Part shown: piece by piece, positions 10,091 through 19,245 of the stretch | How positions within the stretch are numbered: the first letter of the stretch is position 1 | Layout of the letters: every line of letters begins with the position of its first letter | Assembly (NCBI GenBank): GCA_022627515.1 | Contig: JAKEGK010000240.1 | Coordinates: 1 to 44,255, forward strand | Length of the DNA: 44,255 bases | DNA from: Gammaproteobacteria bacterium | Lineage (GTDB): Bacteria; Pseudomonadota; Gammaproteobacteria; SZUA-152 | Direction: 5' to 3' | Program-made: the position numbers and the translations under genes | Notes under the pieces: model-generated | Seen by the model: only the letters and a program-made list of their open reading frames with translations | Databases searched by the model: none | Told to the model about the DNA's origin: nothing

Positions 10091-10132
10091 TTAATTAGCA
10101 AGTGCTAATTAACTTAAAGTGTTACTTTAAGT
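10091..10132. repeat. Two tandem perfect hairpins between rnpB and mraZ
   Basis: TTAATTAGC-AAGT-GCTAATTAA (10091-10112) and ACTTAAAGT-GTT-ACTTTAAGT (10112-10132); each has a perfect 9-bp stem. Confidence 0.9.
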
Positions 10133-10256
10133 TAGGTATTTAACAGGCTGTAACTAAGGTTATTTACCGTTCAATGTGCTGCATAATTCCCCGCCACTTT
10201 CTCGTAAGTCATTGTCATAGCAAGAAGAAACTTCCCTCTTTTTGTGGATATTTATC

Positions 10257-10286
10257 TTGACACTATGATAGTTTAATTCCTATAGT
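10257..10286 (+). promoter_or_regulatory. Strong sigma-70 promoter of mraZ / dcw cluster
   Basis: TTGACA (10257-10262), 18-nt spacer, TATAGT (10281-10286). Confidence 0.8.
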
Positions 10287-10295
10287 GTAGTAATG

Positions 10296-10330
10296 TGGGG
10301 AAAAGTGGACTTTTCTGGAATTCCATGGGT
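10296..10330 (+). promoter_or_regulatory. MraZ operator-like repeats, four TGG boxes at 10-bp period
   Basis: TGGGG (10296) AAAAG TGGAC (10306) TTTTC TGGAA (10316) TTCCA TGGGT (10326); matches the known MraZ operator layout of TGGGN direct repeats separated by 5 nt. Confidence 0.75.
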
Positions 10331-10358
10331 AATTGTGACCAGTTAGGGGATTTTTTGC

Positions 10359-10811
10359 TTGTTAAGTGGGCATACTTCGATCAATCTGGATGCGAAAGGC
10401 CGGTTAGCGATACCGACACGCTACCGTACCTATCTGAGCGAGAGCTGCAGTGGGAAATTTTGCGCCACGGTGCATCCGGATGTGTGCCTGATGCTCTATC
10501 CGTTGCACGAGTGGGGTCCCGTGCAACGCAAAGTCATGAAGCTTTCCAATATGAACAAAAAAGCCCGCGATCTGCAGCGGCTGATCATTGGTTATGCCTC
10601 GGAACTGGATATGGATACGAATGGCCGGTTACTTCTGCCGCCCTCCCTGCGCGAGTTCGCCAAGCTGGACAAACGGGTCGTGCTAATCGGCGTCGGCAAC
10701 AAGTTTGAACTTTGGGACGAAGCGCGCTGGAGTGACCGTCAAAACGAGTGGCTGGCTGACGGAGGCAACGAAAGCAGCCTGTCCGAAGAACTGGAGCAAT
10801 TGTCGTTATAG
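10359..10811 (+). CDS. mraZ: Transcriptional regulator MraZ
   Basis: 150 aa; SINLDAKGRLAIPTRYR, LYPLHEWGPVQRKV, GYASELDMDTNGRLLLPPSLREFAKL. TTG start codon preceded by a GGGGA Shine-Dalgarno-like sequence; in-frame stop TAG at 10344 excludes a longer product. Confidence 0.95.
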   Translation: MLSGHTSINLDAKGRLAIPTRYRTYLSESCSGKFCATVHPDVCLMLYPLHEWGPVQRKVMKLSNMNKKARDLQRLIIGYASELDMDTNGRLLLPPSLREFAKLDKRVVLIGVGNKFELWDEARWSDRQNEWLADGGNESSLSEELEQLSL

Positions 10812-10824
10812 ATAGCGATGGCCA

Positions 10825-11757
10825 ATGACCGAATCCTACAGCCATCAACCGGTGCTCCTGAAAGAGGTGTTAGAAGCGCTTGATATAAAGCCGCAGGGAA
10901 AATATGTTGACGGAACGTTTGGCCGCGGCGGGCATGCAAGGGAAATAGCGCGGCGCCTGGGAGCGCAAGGCCGGTTGCTGGTGTTGGACAAGGATCCGCA
11001 AGCTATCGCTGAGGCCAGGCTGCAATTTAAAGAGGATGCCAGGGTCATTATTGCGAAAGGCTCGTTCGCGATGCTCAGGCAGAAGGTGGATGAACAGGGG
11101 TGGACTGGCGCGGTCGACGGTATTTTGCTTGACCTGGGTGTGTCGTCACCACAGCTCGATGACGCGGAGCGCGGATTCAGTTTCCGCCGCGATGGTGTGC
11201 TGGACATGCGTATGGACACCGAGACCGGCCGCAGTGCGGCAGAATGGATTGCGCAGGTAAAGGAGCAGGAGTTAGCAACAGTATTGCGTGAGTATGGTGA
11301 AGAACGGTATGCGAAGCGCATTGCGCGCGCCATTGTTAAGGCCAGGGAGATTCAGCCTATTAAAACCACCAGACAATTAGCGGCGATTATTGCGCAAGCC
11401 AATCCGAAATGGGAAACCGGCAAGGATCCGGCGACCCGGAGTTTTCAGGCCATTCGGATTTTTATCAACAACGAACTGGAAGATTTGAAGACTTGTCTGG
11501 CGCAGGTGACCGATCTGTTAAAGACCGGCGGGCGTCTGGTAATTATCAGTTTTCATTCGCTGGAAGACAGGATTGTAAAGAGGTTTATTCGGGAGCAGGC
11601 AAAAGGCGATAGTTACCCGGCCGGATTGCCTGTCACCCTGGCGCAATTAAATCCCAGGCTCAAACCGGTTGGCAAGCCGGTACAAGCGTCGGATGAGGAA
11701 GTGGCGGCGAATCCTCGGGCGCGCAGTTCCGTGCTGCGCGTGGCGGAAAAAATTTAA
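10825..11757 (+). CDS. rsmH: 16S rRNA (cytosine1402-N4)-methyltransferase RsmH (MraW)
   Basis: HQPVLLKEVLEAL, VDGTFGRGGHAREI, DGILLDLGVSSPQLDDAERGFSF, IISFHSLEDRIVKRF. Confidence 0.98.
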   Translation: MTESYSHQPVLLKEVLEALDIKPQGKYVDGTFGRGGHAREIARRLGAQGRLLVLDKDPQAIAEARLQFKEDARVIIAKGSFAMLRQKVDEQGWTGAVDGILLDLGVSSPQLDDAERGFSFRRDGVLDMRMDTETGRSAAEWIAQVKEQELATVLREYGEERYAKRIARAIVKAREIQPIKTTRQLAAIIAQANPKWETGKDPATRSFQAIRIFINNELEDLKTCLAQVTDLLKTGGRLVIISFHSLEDRIVKRFIREQAKGDSYPAGLPVTLAQLNPRLKPVGKPVQASDEEVAANPRARSSVLRVAEKI

Positions 11758-11772
11758 AATCAGGAACAGGCA

Positions 11773-12045
11773 ATGCTGGGTAAAACCTTTGGTGTATTGT
11801 TACTGTTGTTGCTTGTGGTAATGGCTTCCGCGTTTCAGGTGATTTATGCCAAGCACCAGAACCGGCAGGCCTTTATAACGCTGCAAAAACTTAAACAACA
11901 ACAGGATGAGATGGAAACGGAATGGGGAAAATTGCAACTGGAGCAAGCCGCATGGGCCGCCCATGGCAGAGTGGAAAAAATTGCAGGTAACGAACTTGAG
12001 ATGGTGATACCTCCTGCGGGAACGGTATCCATTATTAAACCATGA
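11773..12045 (+). CDS. ftsL: Cell division protein FtsL
   Basis: 90 aa, single N-terminal TM helix, coiled coil, located between rsmH and ftsI; 4-nt ATGA overlap with ftsI. Confidence 0.9.
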   Translation: MLGKTFGVLLLLLLVVMASAFQVIYAKHQNRQAFITLQKLKQQQDEMETEWGKLQLEQAAWAAHGRVEKIAGNELEMVIPPAGTVSIIKP

Positions 12046-13781
12046 ATATAGCCGATAACTACAGCACCAAAGACAAACAACGCCTGGCTATGTTGGCCCT
12101 TATGCTGGGTTTTGTTACTTTTATGCTGGTGTGGCGCGCGGTGGATTTGCATGTCGTCAGCAAACAGTTCCTCCGGCACCAGGGGGACGCCCGCTATTTA
12201 CGCGAAGTGTCCGAACCGGCGGACCGTGGCATGATTTTGGATCGTCACGGTGAGCCGCTGGCGATCAGCACGCCGGTTGATTCGGTATGGGCAAATCCGA
12301 AAGAGTTAAGCAAGGCCCGTGCTGACTGGGTGCGCCTGTGCGTCGAACTCAACCTGGACATTGAAGTGCTGCAGCAATTACTGGCCAGTCATTCCAGCAA
12401 GGAATTTGTCTATTTAAAGCGGCATGTCATTCCGGAGATGGCGCAGCGCATTGAAGCCTTGAAAATTCCCGGCGTATTTCTCACCCGGGAGAATCACCGC
12501 TATTACCCCGCGGGTGAAGTTGCTGCGCATGTGATTGGGTTTACCAATATCGATGATACCGGACAGGAAGGCGTCGAGCTGGCAATGGACGAATGGCTGC
12601 GCGGTACACCTGGCAGTAAACGTGTTATCAAGGATCGTTTGGGGCAAACCGTGGAGCAGGTTGAGCAGGTTCGGCTTCCGCAACGCGGCAATGATGTGGT
12701 GCTTACCATTGACCGCCGGATCCAGTACCTGGCTTACCGGGAATTGAAGGCCGCGGTGCAGAAACATCGCGCGGAAGCAGGTTCCGCCGTGATCCTTGAT
12801 GCGCGCACGGGCGAGATTCTGGCGATGGTTAATCAGCCTGCCTACAATCCTAACAACCGCGATGCGTTGCTGGCGGACGTATTGCGCAATCGCGCGGTAA
12901 CCGATGTATTTGAGCCGGGATCAACCGTCAAGCCTTTCACGGTTGCGGCCGCTCTGGAATCGGGAAAATATGAGCCGCAAACCGTGGTCGATACGGCTCC
13001 AGGTCTGTATCGTGTGGGCCGCAAGGTGATTCGTGATTTCAGGAACTATGGCGCAATTGATGTTGCAACGGTTATTCAGAAGTCCAGTAATGTAGGCGCC
13101 AGCAAACTGGCGCTGGCGATTGAGCCGCGCATGATGTGGAATATTTTTGCCGGGGCCGGATTTGGTGAAACCACAGGAGTGAGTTTCCCGGGCGAATCGA
13201 CGGGATTGCTCTCGGACCATTACAGCTGGCGGGAGATAGAAAGAGCAACGCTGTCTTTTGGCTACGGCATGTCGGTGACGGCGCTGCAATTGGCCCGCGC
13301 CTATACGCTGTTTGCCAATGACGGCTCGGTCAAACCGGTAAGTCTGGTGCGCAACACGCAGCAAACCACAGACCATAGCCGTTATTACCGGACGGAACCG
13401 GTATTGAGCGCGACAACGATCAAACAGGTGCGCCAAATGATGCAATCGGTGGTCGAAGAAGGCGGCACCGGGGTGAACGCGCAGGTCCCGGGTTACAAAA
13501 TTGCCGGTAAAACCGGCACCGTTAAGAAGTCGGGTAATGGTGGATATCTTGAAGACAGTTATATTTCGGTGTTCGCCGGCATGGCGCCGGCCACTGATCC
13601 CCGCTTGATCATGGTCGTCATGGTGAATGAGCCGCGTGGTGAGGAATATTACGGTGGCGAAGTCGCGGCGCCGGTGTTTTCCAAAGTGATATCAGGCGCG
13701 TTACGTTTGCTGGATGTGCCGCCGGATGACTTGCCGTCTTTGCAGGGCGCGCATGTCGCACTGTTGGAGGGTGTGCAATGA
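12042..13781 (+). CDS. ftsI: Peptidoglycan D,D-transpeptidase FtsI (PBP3)
   Basis: 579 aa; active-site STVK (EPGSTVKPFT), SSN, KTGT motifs; N-terminal TM segment. Confidence 0.98.
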   Translation: MNIADNYSTKDKQRLAMLALMLGFVTFMLVWRAVDLHVVSKQFLRHQGDARYLREVSEPADRGMILDRHGEPLAISTPVDSVWANPKELSKARADWVRLCVELNLDIEVLQQLLASHSSKEFVYLKRHVIPEMAQRIEALKIPGVFLTRENHRYYPAGEVAAHVIGFTNIDDTGQEGVELAMDEWLRGTPGSKRVIKDRLGQTVEQVEQVRLPQRGNDVVLTIDRRIQYLAYRELKAAVQKHRAEAGSAVILDARTGEILAMVNQPAYNPNNRDALLADVLRNRAVTDVFEPGSTVKPFTVAAALESGKYEPQTVVDTAPGLYRVGRKVIRDFRNYGAIDVATVIQKSSNVGASKLALAIEPRMMWNIFAGAGFGETTGVSFPGESTGLLSDHYSWREIERATLSFGYGMSVTALQLARAYTLFANDGSVKPVSLVRNTQQTTDHSRYYRTEPVLSATTIKQVRQMMQSVVEEGGTGVNAQVPGYKIAGKTGTVKKSGNGGYLEDSYISVFAGMAPATDPRLIMVVMVNEPRGEEYYGGEVAAPVFSKVISGALRLLDVPPDDLPSLQGAHVALLEGVQ

Positions 13782-15325
13782 TGCCGGCCAGCAACAGTAA
13801 CAATACGGTCAGTTTGAAACAGTTGCTGCAAGGTGTCGCCAAAGTCAGTGACAAGGATAATCGCCCGGTAACGGGCTTGTCTCTCAACAGCAAAACCCTA
13901 AAGCAGGGAGAGGTGTTTTGCGCTCTTGCGGGGCGCAAGGAACATGGGTTGAATTATGCCGCGCAAGCCATCCAGCGCGGCGCCTGCGCGGTGCTCTGGG
14001 AAGCGGATACTTTGGATTATGATGTGGTGATGCTGGATTCGCTCTCCAAACATGCGCCGCTGATCCCGGTTGTGAATTTTAAACATCAATTGGGGTTTAT
14101 TGCGGAACGGTTTTACGGAGAGCCCTCCAAACAACTTTATATGGTGGGCGTCACCGGGACCAACGGTAAAACTTCCTGCAGCCAGTTTCTGGCCAGGGCC
14201 CTGAATGCGGATGAGGCGAGTTGTGTGATTGGCACGCTGGGTAATGGTTTCGTGGACCGGTTGCAGGAAGCCACGCACACGACACCCGATGCGATCACGC
14301 TGCACCGGTTGCTGGCGGAATTTCGCGATCAGCAGGCAAAAAATGTGGTGATGGAGGTGTCTTCGCACGGCCTGGAGCAGGGCCGGGTATCGGGTGTCAG
14401 CTTTGATATGGCGATATTCACCAACCTGAGCCGGGACCATCTGGATTATCACGGTGACATGGCGGCCTATGGCAATGCCAAGAAATTATTGTTTGAACTG
14501 CCCGGCCTGAAGACCGCCGTTATCAATGTGGATGATGATTTTGGCCTGCAATTAGCGGATTCACTAAAGGGTAAACTGGAAGTGGTGCGGTATGGCGTTG
14601 CACACCAGAATACAGGTATCGACGTCCGGGCATCCAAGGTGCGGCTGGATAACGCCGGCATACACTTTGACGTGATTAGCCGCTGGAGCAGCGGCATCGT
14701 CAGTTCGCCATTGCTGGGACAGTTCAATGTCAGCAACTTGCTGGCCGTGCTCAGCGCACTGTTATCCAAGGGTATGCGATTTGAAGAAGCGCTGCGGCGT
14801 ATCAGCCGGCTCACGAATGTTCACGGGCGTATGGAGCGCGTAGCGAATCCACGCGGCAACACCCTGTTTGTCGTCGATTACGCGCATACGCCTGATGCTT
14901 TGGCCAAGGCGCTGCAATCCTTGCGCAAACACGTGGACACTAAAAAGCATGGCCAGCTGTGGTGCGTGTTTGGCTGCGGCGGTGACCGCGACCAGGGCAA
15001 ACGTCCGGTTATGGGAGCAGCGGCGGAACAATTTGCGGATCATGTGATTATTACTGACGATAATCCGCGCACGGAAGCGGCAAGTCATATCGTCGCGCAA
15101 ATACTTGCCGGCGTTTCGAGGCAGCAGGATGTGACTGTGATTCATGACCGGGTCGCGGCAATCAGGCATGCGATCACGCATGCGGGCGAACACGATGTGG
15201 TATTGGTGGCCGGTAAAGGGCACGAGGCTTACCAGATCTTTGGTGAGGAAAAGCGTCCTTACGCAGGTGACGCGGCAATTACTGCCGGCCTGTTGGAACA
15301 ACTTCAGGATTCAAGTGGTGAGTAA
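13778..15325 (+). CDS. murE: UDP-MurNAc-L-Ala-D-Glu:meso-DAP ligase MurE
   Basis: VGVTGTNGKTSCSQFLA, SSHGLEQGRV, CGGDRDQGKRP, DNPRTE (meso-DAP-specificity-type motif). Confidence 0.97.
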   Translation: MMPASNSNNTVSLKQLLQGVAKVSDKDNRPVTGLSLNSKTLKQGEVFCALAGRKEHGLNYAAQAIQRGACAVLWEADTLDYDVVMLDSLSKHAPLIPVVNFKHQLGFIAERFYGEPSKQLYMVGVTGTNGKTSCSQFLARALNADEASCVIGTLGNGFVDRLQEATHTTPDAITLHRLLAEFRDQQAKNVVMEVSSHGLEQGRVSGVSFDMAIFTNLSRDHLDYHGDMAAYGNAKKLLFELPGLKTAVINVDDDFGLQLADSLKGKLEVVRYGVAHQNTGIDVRASKVRLDNAGIHFDVISRWSSGIVSSPLLGQFNVSNLLAVLSALLSKGMRFEEALRRISRLTNVHGRMERVANPRGNTLFVVDYAHTPDALAKALQSLRKHVDTKKHGQLWCVFGCGGDRDQGKRPVMGAAAEQFADHVIITDDNPRTEAASHIVAQILAGVSRQQDVTVIHDRVAAIRHAITHAGEHDVVLVAGKGHEAYQIFGEEKRPYAGDAAITAGLLEQLQDSSGE

Positions 15326-16674
15326 TGGCAGGTTGCGAAATATCTTTGACGGACGCCGCCGCTGCGCTGCAAGCCAGGCTGATTGGCGGTAACGCGGTAT
15401 TTACCGGTGTCAGTTCGGACTCCCGGGCAGTTCAACCCGGCGAATTGTTTGTCGCCCTGAGCGGGCCGAATTTTGATGCGCATGATTTTGCGGAAGACGC
15501 CCGAAAGGCCGGAGCGGCGGCATTGCTGGTCGACCATGAGCTCCGCTGTGCGTTACCGCAGTTGGTGGTGCCGGACACTTTGCGGGCCCTGGGCCAGTTA
15601 GGCGCTTATTGGCGTTCACAGTTGACAATACCCGTGATCGCGGTCACGGGCAGTAACGGAAAAACGACAGTAAAGGAAATACTCAAATCAATATTTTCCC
15701 GGCTGGGGGATACGCTGGCGACCAGGGGTAATTTGAATAATCACATCGGAGTGCCATTAACCTTGTTAAGCATCAACAAACAGCACAAGGCCGCGATAAT
15801 TGAGATGGGCGCCAATCACCCCAATGAAATTTCGTATTTGACAAATATAACGCGTCCCGATGTTGCGTTGATAAATAACGCGGCGCCCGCTCATCTGGAA
15901 GGTTTTGGTTCCCTCGAAGGCGTCGCGAAAGCCAAAGGTGAGATTTATCAGGGCCTGGATAAGAACGGCGCGGCGATTATTAACGCGGATGATCAGTTCG
16001 CGCCGTTGTGGCGCCAGTTGGCTAGAAACAACAGACAGTTGACGTTTGGCTTGCAGCAACCGGCTGATGTCAGTTGCCAATGGCAGGGTGACATAAACGG
16101 TAATCGGCTGAATGTACGCACGCCCAAAGGTGAATTCAGTTGCGTGATGAAATTGCTGGGCAGGCATAACGTTATGAACGCGCTGGCCGCTACCGCGGCT
16201 GCGGTGGCGGCCAATGTCGCTTTGCCGGTTATCGCCGAAGGGATTGCGGCATTAAGCGCTGTGCCCGGGCGCCTGCAATTGAAGCCGGGCATTAACGGGG
16301 CGCGGATCATTGACGACACATACAATGCCAATCCCAATTCGTTGCGGGCCGGGCTGGAGGTGCTGGCCGCCTGTGAAGGAAAAAAATTTCTTGTGCTGGG
16401 CGATATGGGCGAATTGGGAGAAAACACTCTGGAGTTGCATAAGCAGGCAGGATTGGACGCGGCAAGACTCAACATCGATCGCGTTTTTACCCTGGGAGGT
16501 TTCAGCCAGGAAGCGGCGCAGGCGTTTGGGAGCAATGCCCGGCATTTTGAAGATGTGGATGCGCTGGTTAACTCCGTTGTGCCGCAACTTTCCGAAGACG
16601 TTACTATTTTGGTGAAAGGTTCGCGCATGATGCGCATGGAGCGGGTTGTTGCCGCATTGGTGAAACAGGCCTGA
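15325..16674 (+). CDS. murF: UDP-MurNAc-tripeptide-D-Ala-D-Ala ligase MurF
   Basis: [51 protein letters not shown]. Confidence 0.97.
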   Translation: [449 protein letters not shown]

Positions 16675-16706
16675 CCGGCGCATAACAGCAAGGACAATAA
16701 AAGCAG

Positions 16707-17789
16707 ATGCTACTTTACCTGACCAACTATCTGACACAGCTGCATAGCGGCTTCGGTGTTTTCCAGTATTTAACGCTGCGCGCCATTCTTGGCATACTCA
16801 CTGCGTTGGCGATTTCGTTCATAGTCGGCCCGGTTATGATCAGAAAATTAAGCCATTACCAGATCGGGCAGCATGTGCGCAGTGATGGCCCGCAGGCTCA
16901 TCTGAGCAAGGCCGGCACGCCAACCATGGGTGGCGCGCTGATACTGGTGGCGGTGACGATCAGCACCCTGCTCTGGAGCGACTTATCCAATCGTTATGTA
17001 TGGGTCGTACTGGTCGTCACCTTGCTGTTTGGCGCGGTAGGCTGGGTGGATGATTACCGCAAGCTGGTAAAGAAGCAATCCCAAGGATTAAAAGCCCGGG
17101 AAAAATATTTCTGGCAAACCGTGGGCGGGCTGGGCGCGGCGCTGTTTCTGTATCACACCGCAACGCAGCCCATTGAAACATCATTGATTGTGCCTTTCTT
17201 TAAAGATGTGGTGATTCCGTTAGGCTGGTTTTTTGTTGTCTTTGCCTACTTTGTCATAGTGGGATCCAGTAACGCCGTGAATCTTACTGACGGTCTCGAT
17301 GGGCTGGCTATCATGCCAACAGTACTGGTGGCGGCGGGGCTGGGCATTATTGCTTATGCCACCGGGCATATCAAATTCGCCGAGTATCTTGGCATTCCGT
17401 TTGTGGGCGGCGCGGGCGAAGTGGTGGTGTTCTGCGGCGCGATCGCCGGCGCCGGTTTGGGATTTCTCTGGTTCAACGCTTACCCGGCAATGGTGTTTAT
17501 GGGCGATGTTGGCGCGCTTGCGCTGGGCGCCGCGCTGGGCGTCGTTGCCGTTGTGGTGCGCCAGGAACTGGTGTTGCTGATTATGGGTGGTGTTTTCGTG
17601 ATGGAAACCCTGAGCGTGATTATGCAGGTGGCGTCATTCAAGTTAACGGGAAAGCGTATCTTCCGCATGGCTCCCCTGCATCATCATTTTGAATTGAAAG
17701 GCTGGCCCGAACCGCGGGTCATTGTCCGGTTCTGGATTATTACCGTCATTTTGACTTTGGTTGGTTTGGCGACGCTCAAAATACGTTAA
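16707..17789 (+). CDS. mraY: Phospho-MurNAc-pentapeptide translocase MraY
   Basis: [58 protein letters not shown]. Confidence 0.98.
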   Translation: MLLYLTNYLTQLHSGFGVFQYLTLRAILGILTALAISFIVGPVMIRKLSHYQIGQHVRSDGPQAHLSKAGTPTMGGALILVAVTISTLLWSDLSNRYVWVVLVVTLLFGAVGWVDDYRKLVKKQSQGLKAREKYFWQTVGGLGAALFLYHTATQPIETSLIVPFFKDVVIPLGWFFVVFAYFVIVGSSNAVNLTDGLDGLAIMPTVLVAAGLGIIAYATGHIKFAEYLGIPFVGGAGEVVVFCGAIAGAGLGFLWFNAYPAMVFMGDVGALALGAALGVVAVVVRQELVLLIMGGVFVMETLSVIMQVASFKLTGKRIFRMAPLHHHFELKGWPEPRVIVRFWIITVILTLVGLATLKIR

Positions 17790-17817
17790 GGGACAATCCT
17801 CGGAGCAAACATAGGTA

Positions 17818-19245
17818 ATGATGGCGGCTGAAAATCACAATACGGTTACCGGCGCGAAAGGCGCGACGGTCATAGTCGGTCTGGGAAAAACCGGCTTGTC
17901 ATGCGCGCGTTATCTCGTACAGCGGGGTGAACCCTTTGTGGTGGTGGATTCGCGCCGGGATCCTCCCTGTCTGAAACAGTTGTTGAGTATCGCGCCTAAT
18001 GTGGAATGTTATTTGGGCGGGTTTGAACCATTTGTTTTTGAACAGGCAACAAGGCTTATCGTAAGTCCCGGTGTCTCGGTCAAGGAATCCGTCATCGCCA
18101 ATGCCATGGCGCGGGGTGCGCAATTACTGGGGGATATCGCCCTGTTTGCGGCCCAAGCTGATGCGCCAATCATTGCGGTTACCGGTTCCAACGGTAAGAG
18201 CACGGTGACATCGATGGTGGGAGCCATGGCGGAACACGCTGGATTGAATGTCAAAGTCGGCGGCAATATCGGAATACCAGCGCTGGATTTTTTAACCGGG
18301 CAACCGGAGACCGCCGTTGGCAATTCAGCTTCCAGTGCGGCGGTGGAAAAACCGGCGTTTTATGTTCTGGAACTGTCAAGCTTTCAGCTGGAAACGACGC
18401 CGAATCTGAATGCCGCCGCGGCGGTGATATTAAATCTTTCCGCCGATCACATGGACCGTTACGCCAACATGCAGGAGTATGTCGCGGCAAAACAAAAAAT
18501 CTATTGCAATTGCCGCTACCGGGTTTTCAACCGCGATGATGAGTTGGGAACGCAAATGATGAAGCAGATTGACAGCGGTCGGCAAGACACTGTTGTGTCT
18601 TTTGGGCTGGGAGTGCCGGCGACAGAACGGGATTTCGGCATTGAACATCGCGCGGGAACATCCTGGCTGGTGAAAGGAAATAAGGCTTTAATGCCGGTGG
18701 ACGAGATGAGTCTGCCGGGCCGTCATAACCAGGCTAATGCATTGGCGGCGCTGGCGCTCGGAGAGGCAATGAAAATCAGCATAGAGGATATGTTGCACGT
18801 GTTGCGTAACTTCGCCGGGTTGCCGCATCGCATGCAACTGGTCGCGGTGCTGAAAGATGTTAGCTGGTATAACGATTCCAAAGGCACCAATGTTGGCGCC
18901 ACGGTTTCCGCCATCGCGGGCATGCCGGGCAACAAGATATTGATCGCCGGCGGCGACGGCAAGGGCGCTGATTTTGAACCATTGCGCGAAGCGGTCATCG
19001 CCAACAATGTGCGGCTGGTGATTCTCATCGGCAAGGATGCGGATCGCATTGAAAAAGTATTGTCCGGCGTGGTGCAGCTCGAAAGAGCTGCAAATATGCA
19101 TGACGCGGTTATGCGGGCGAGCAAGCTGGCCAAAGCCGGGGAGAAAGTGATTTTATCTCCGGCCTGCGCCAGTTTTGACATGTTCAGGGATTATCAGCAT
19201 CGCGGTGATGTATTTATGGAAGCGGTAAGGAATCTGCCATTGTGA
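17818..19245 (+). CDS. murD: UDP-MurNAc-L-alanine:D-glutamate ligase MurD
   Basis: [60 protein letters not shown]. Confidence 0.97.
   Translation: [475 protein letters not shown]

Noticed and set aside
10295-10708. 137-aa plus-strand ORF overlapping mraZ in another frame
   Set aside because: Shadow ORF; the mraZ frame carries all conserved motifs and a Shine-Dalgarno-like sequence.
13898-14452. 184-aa ORF antisense to murE
   Set aside because: Same reason: antisense shadow ORF.
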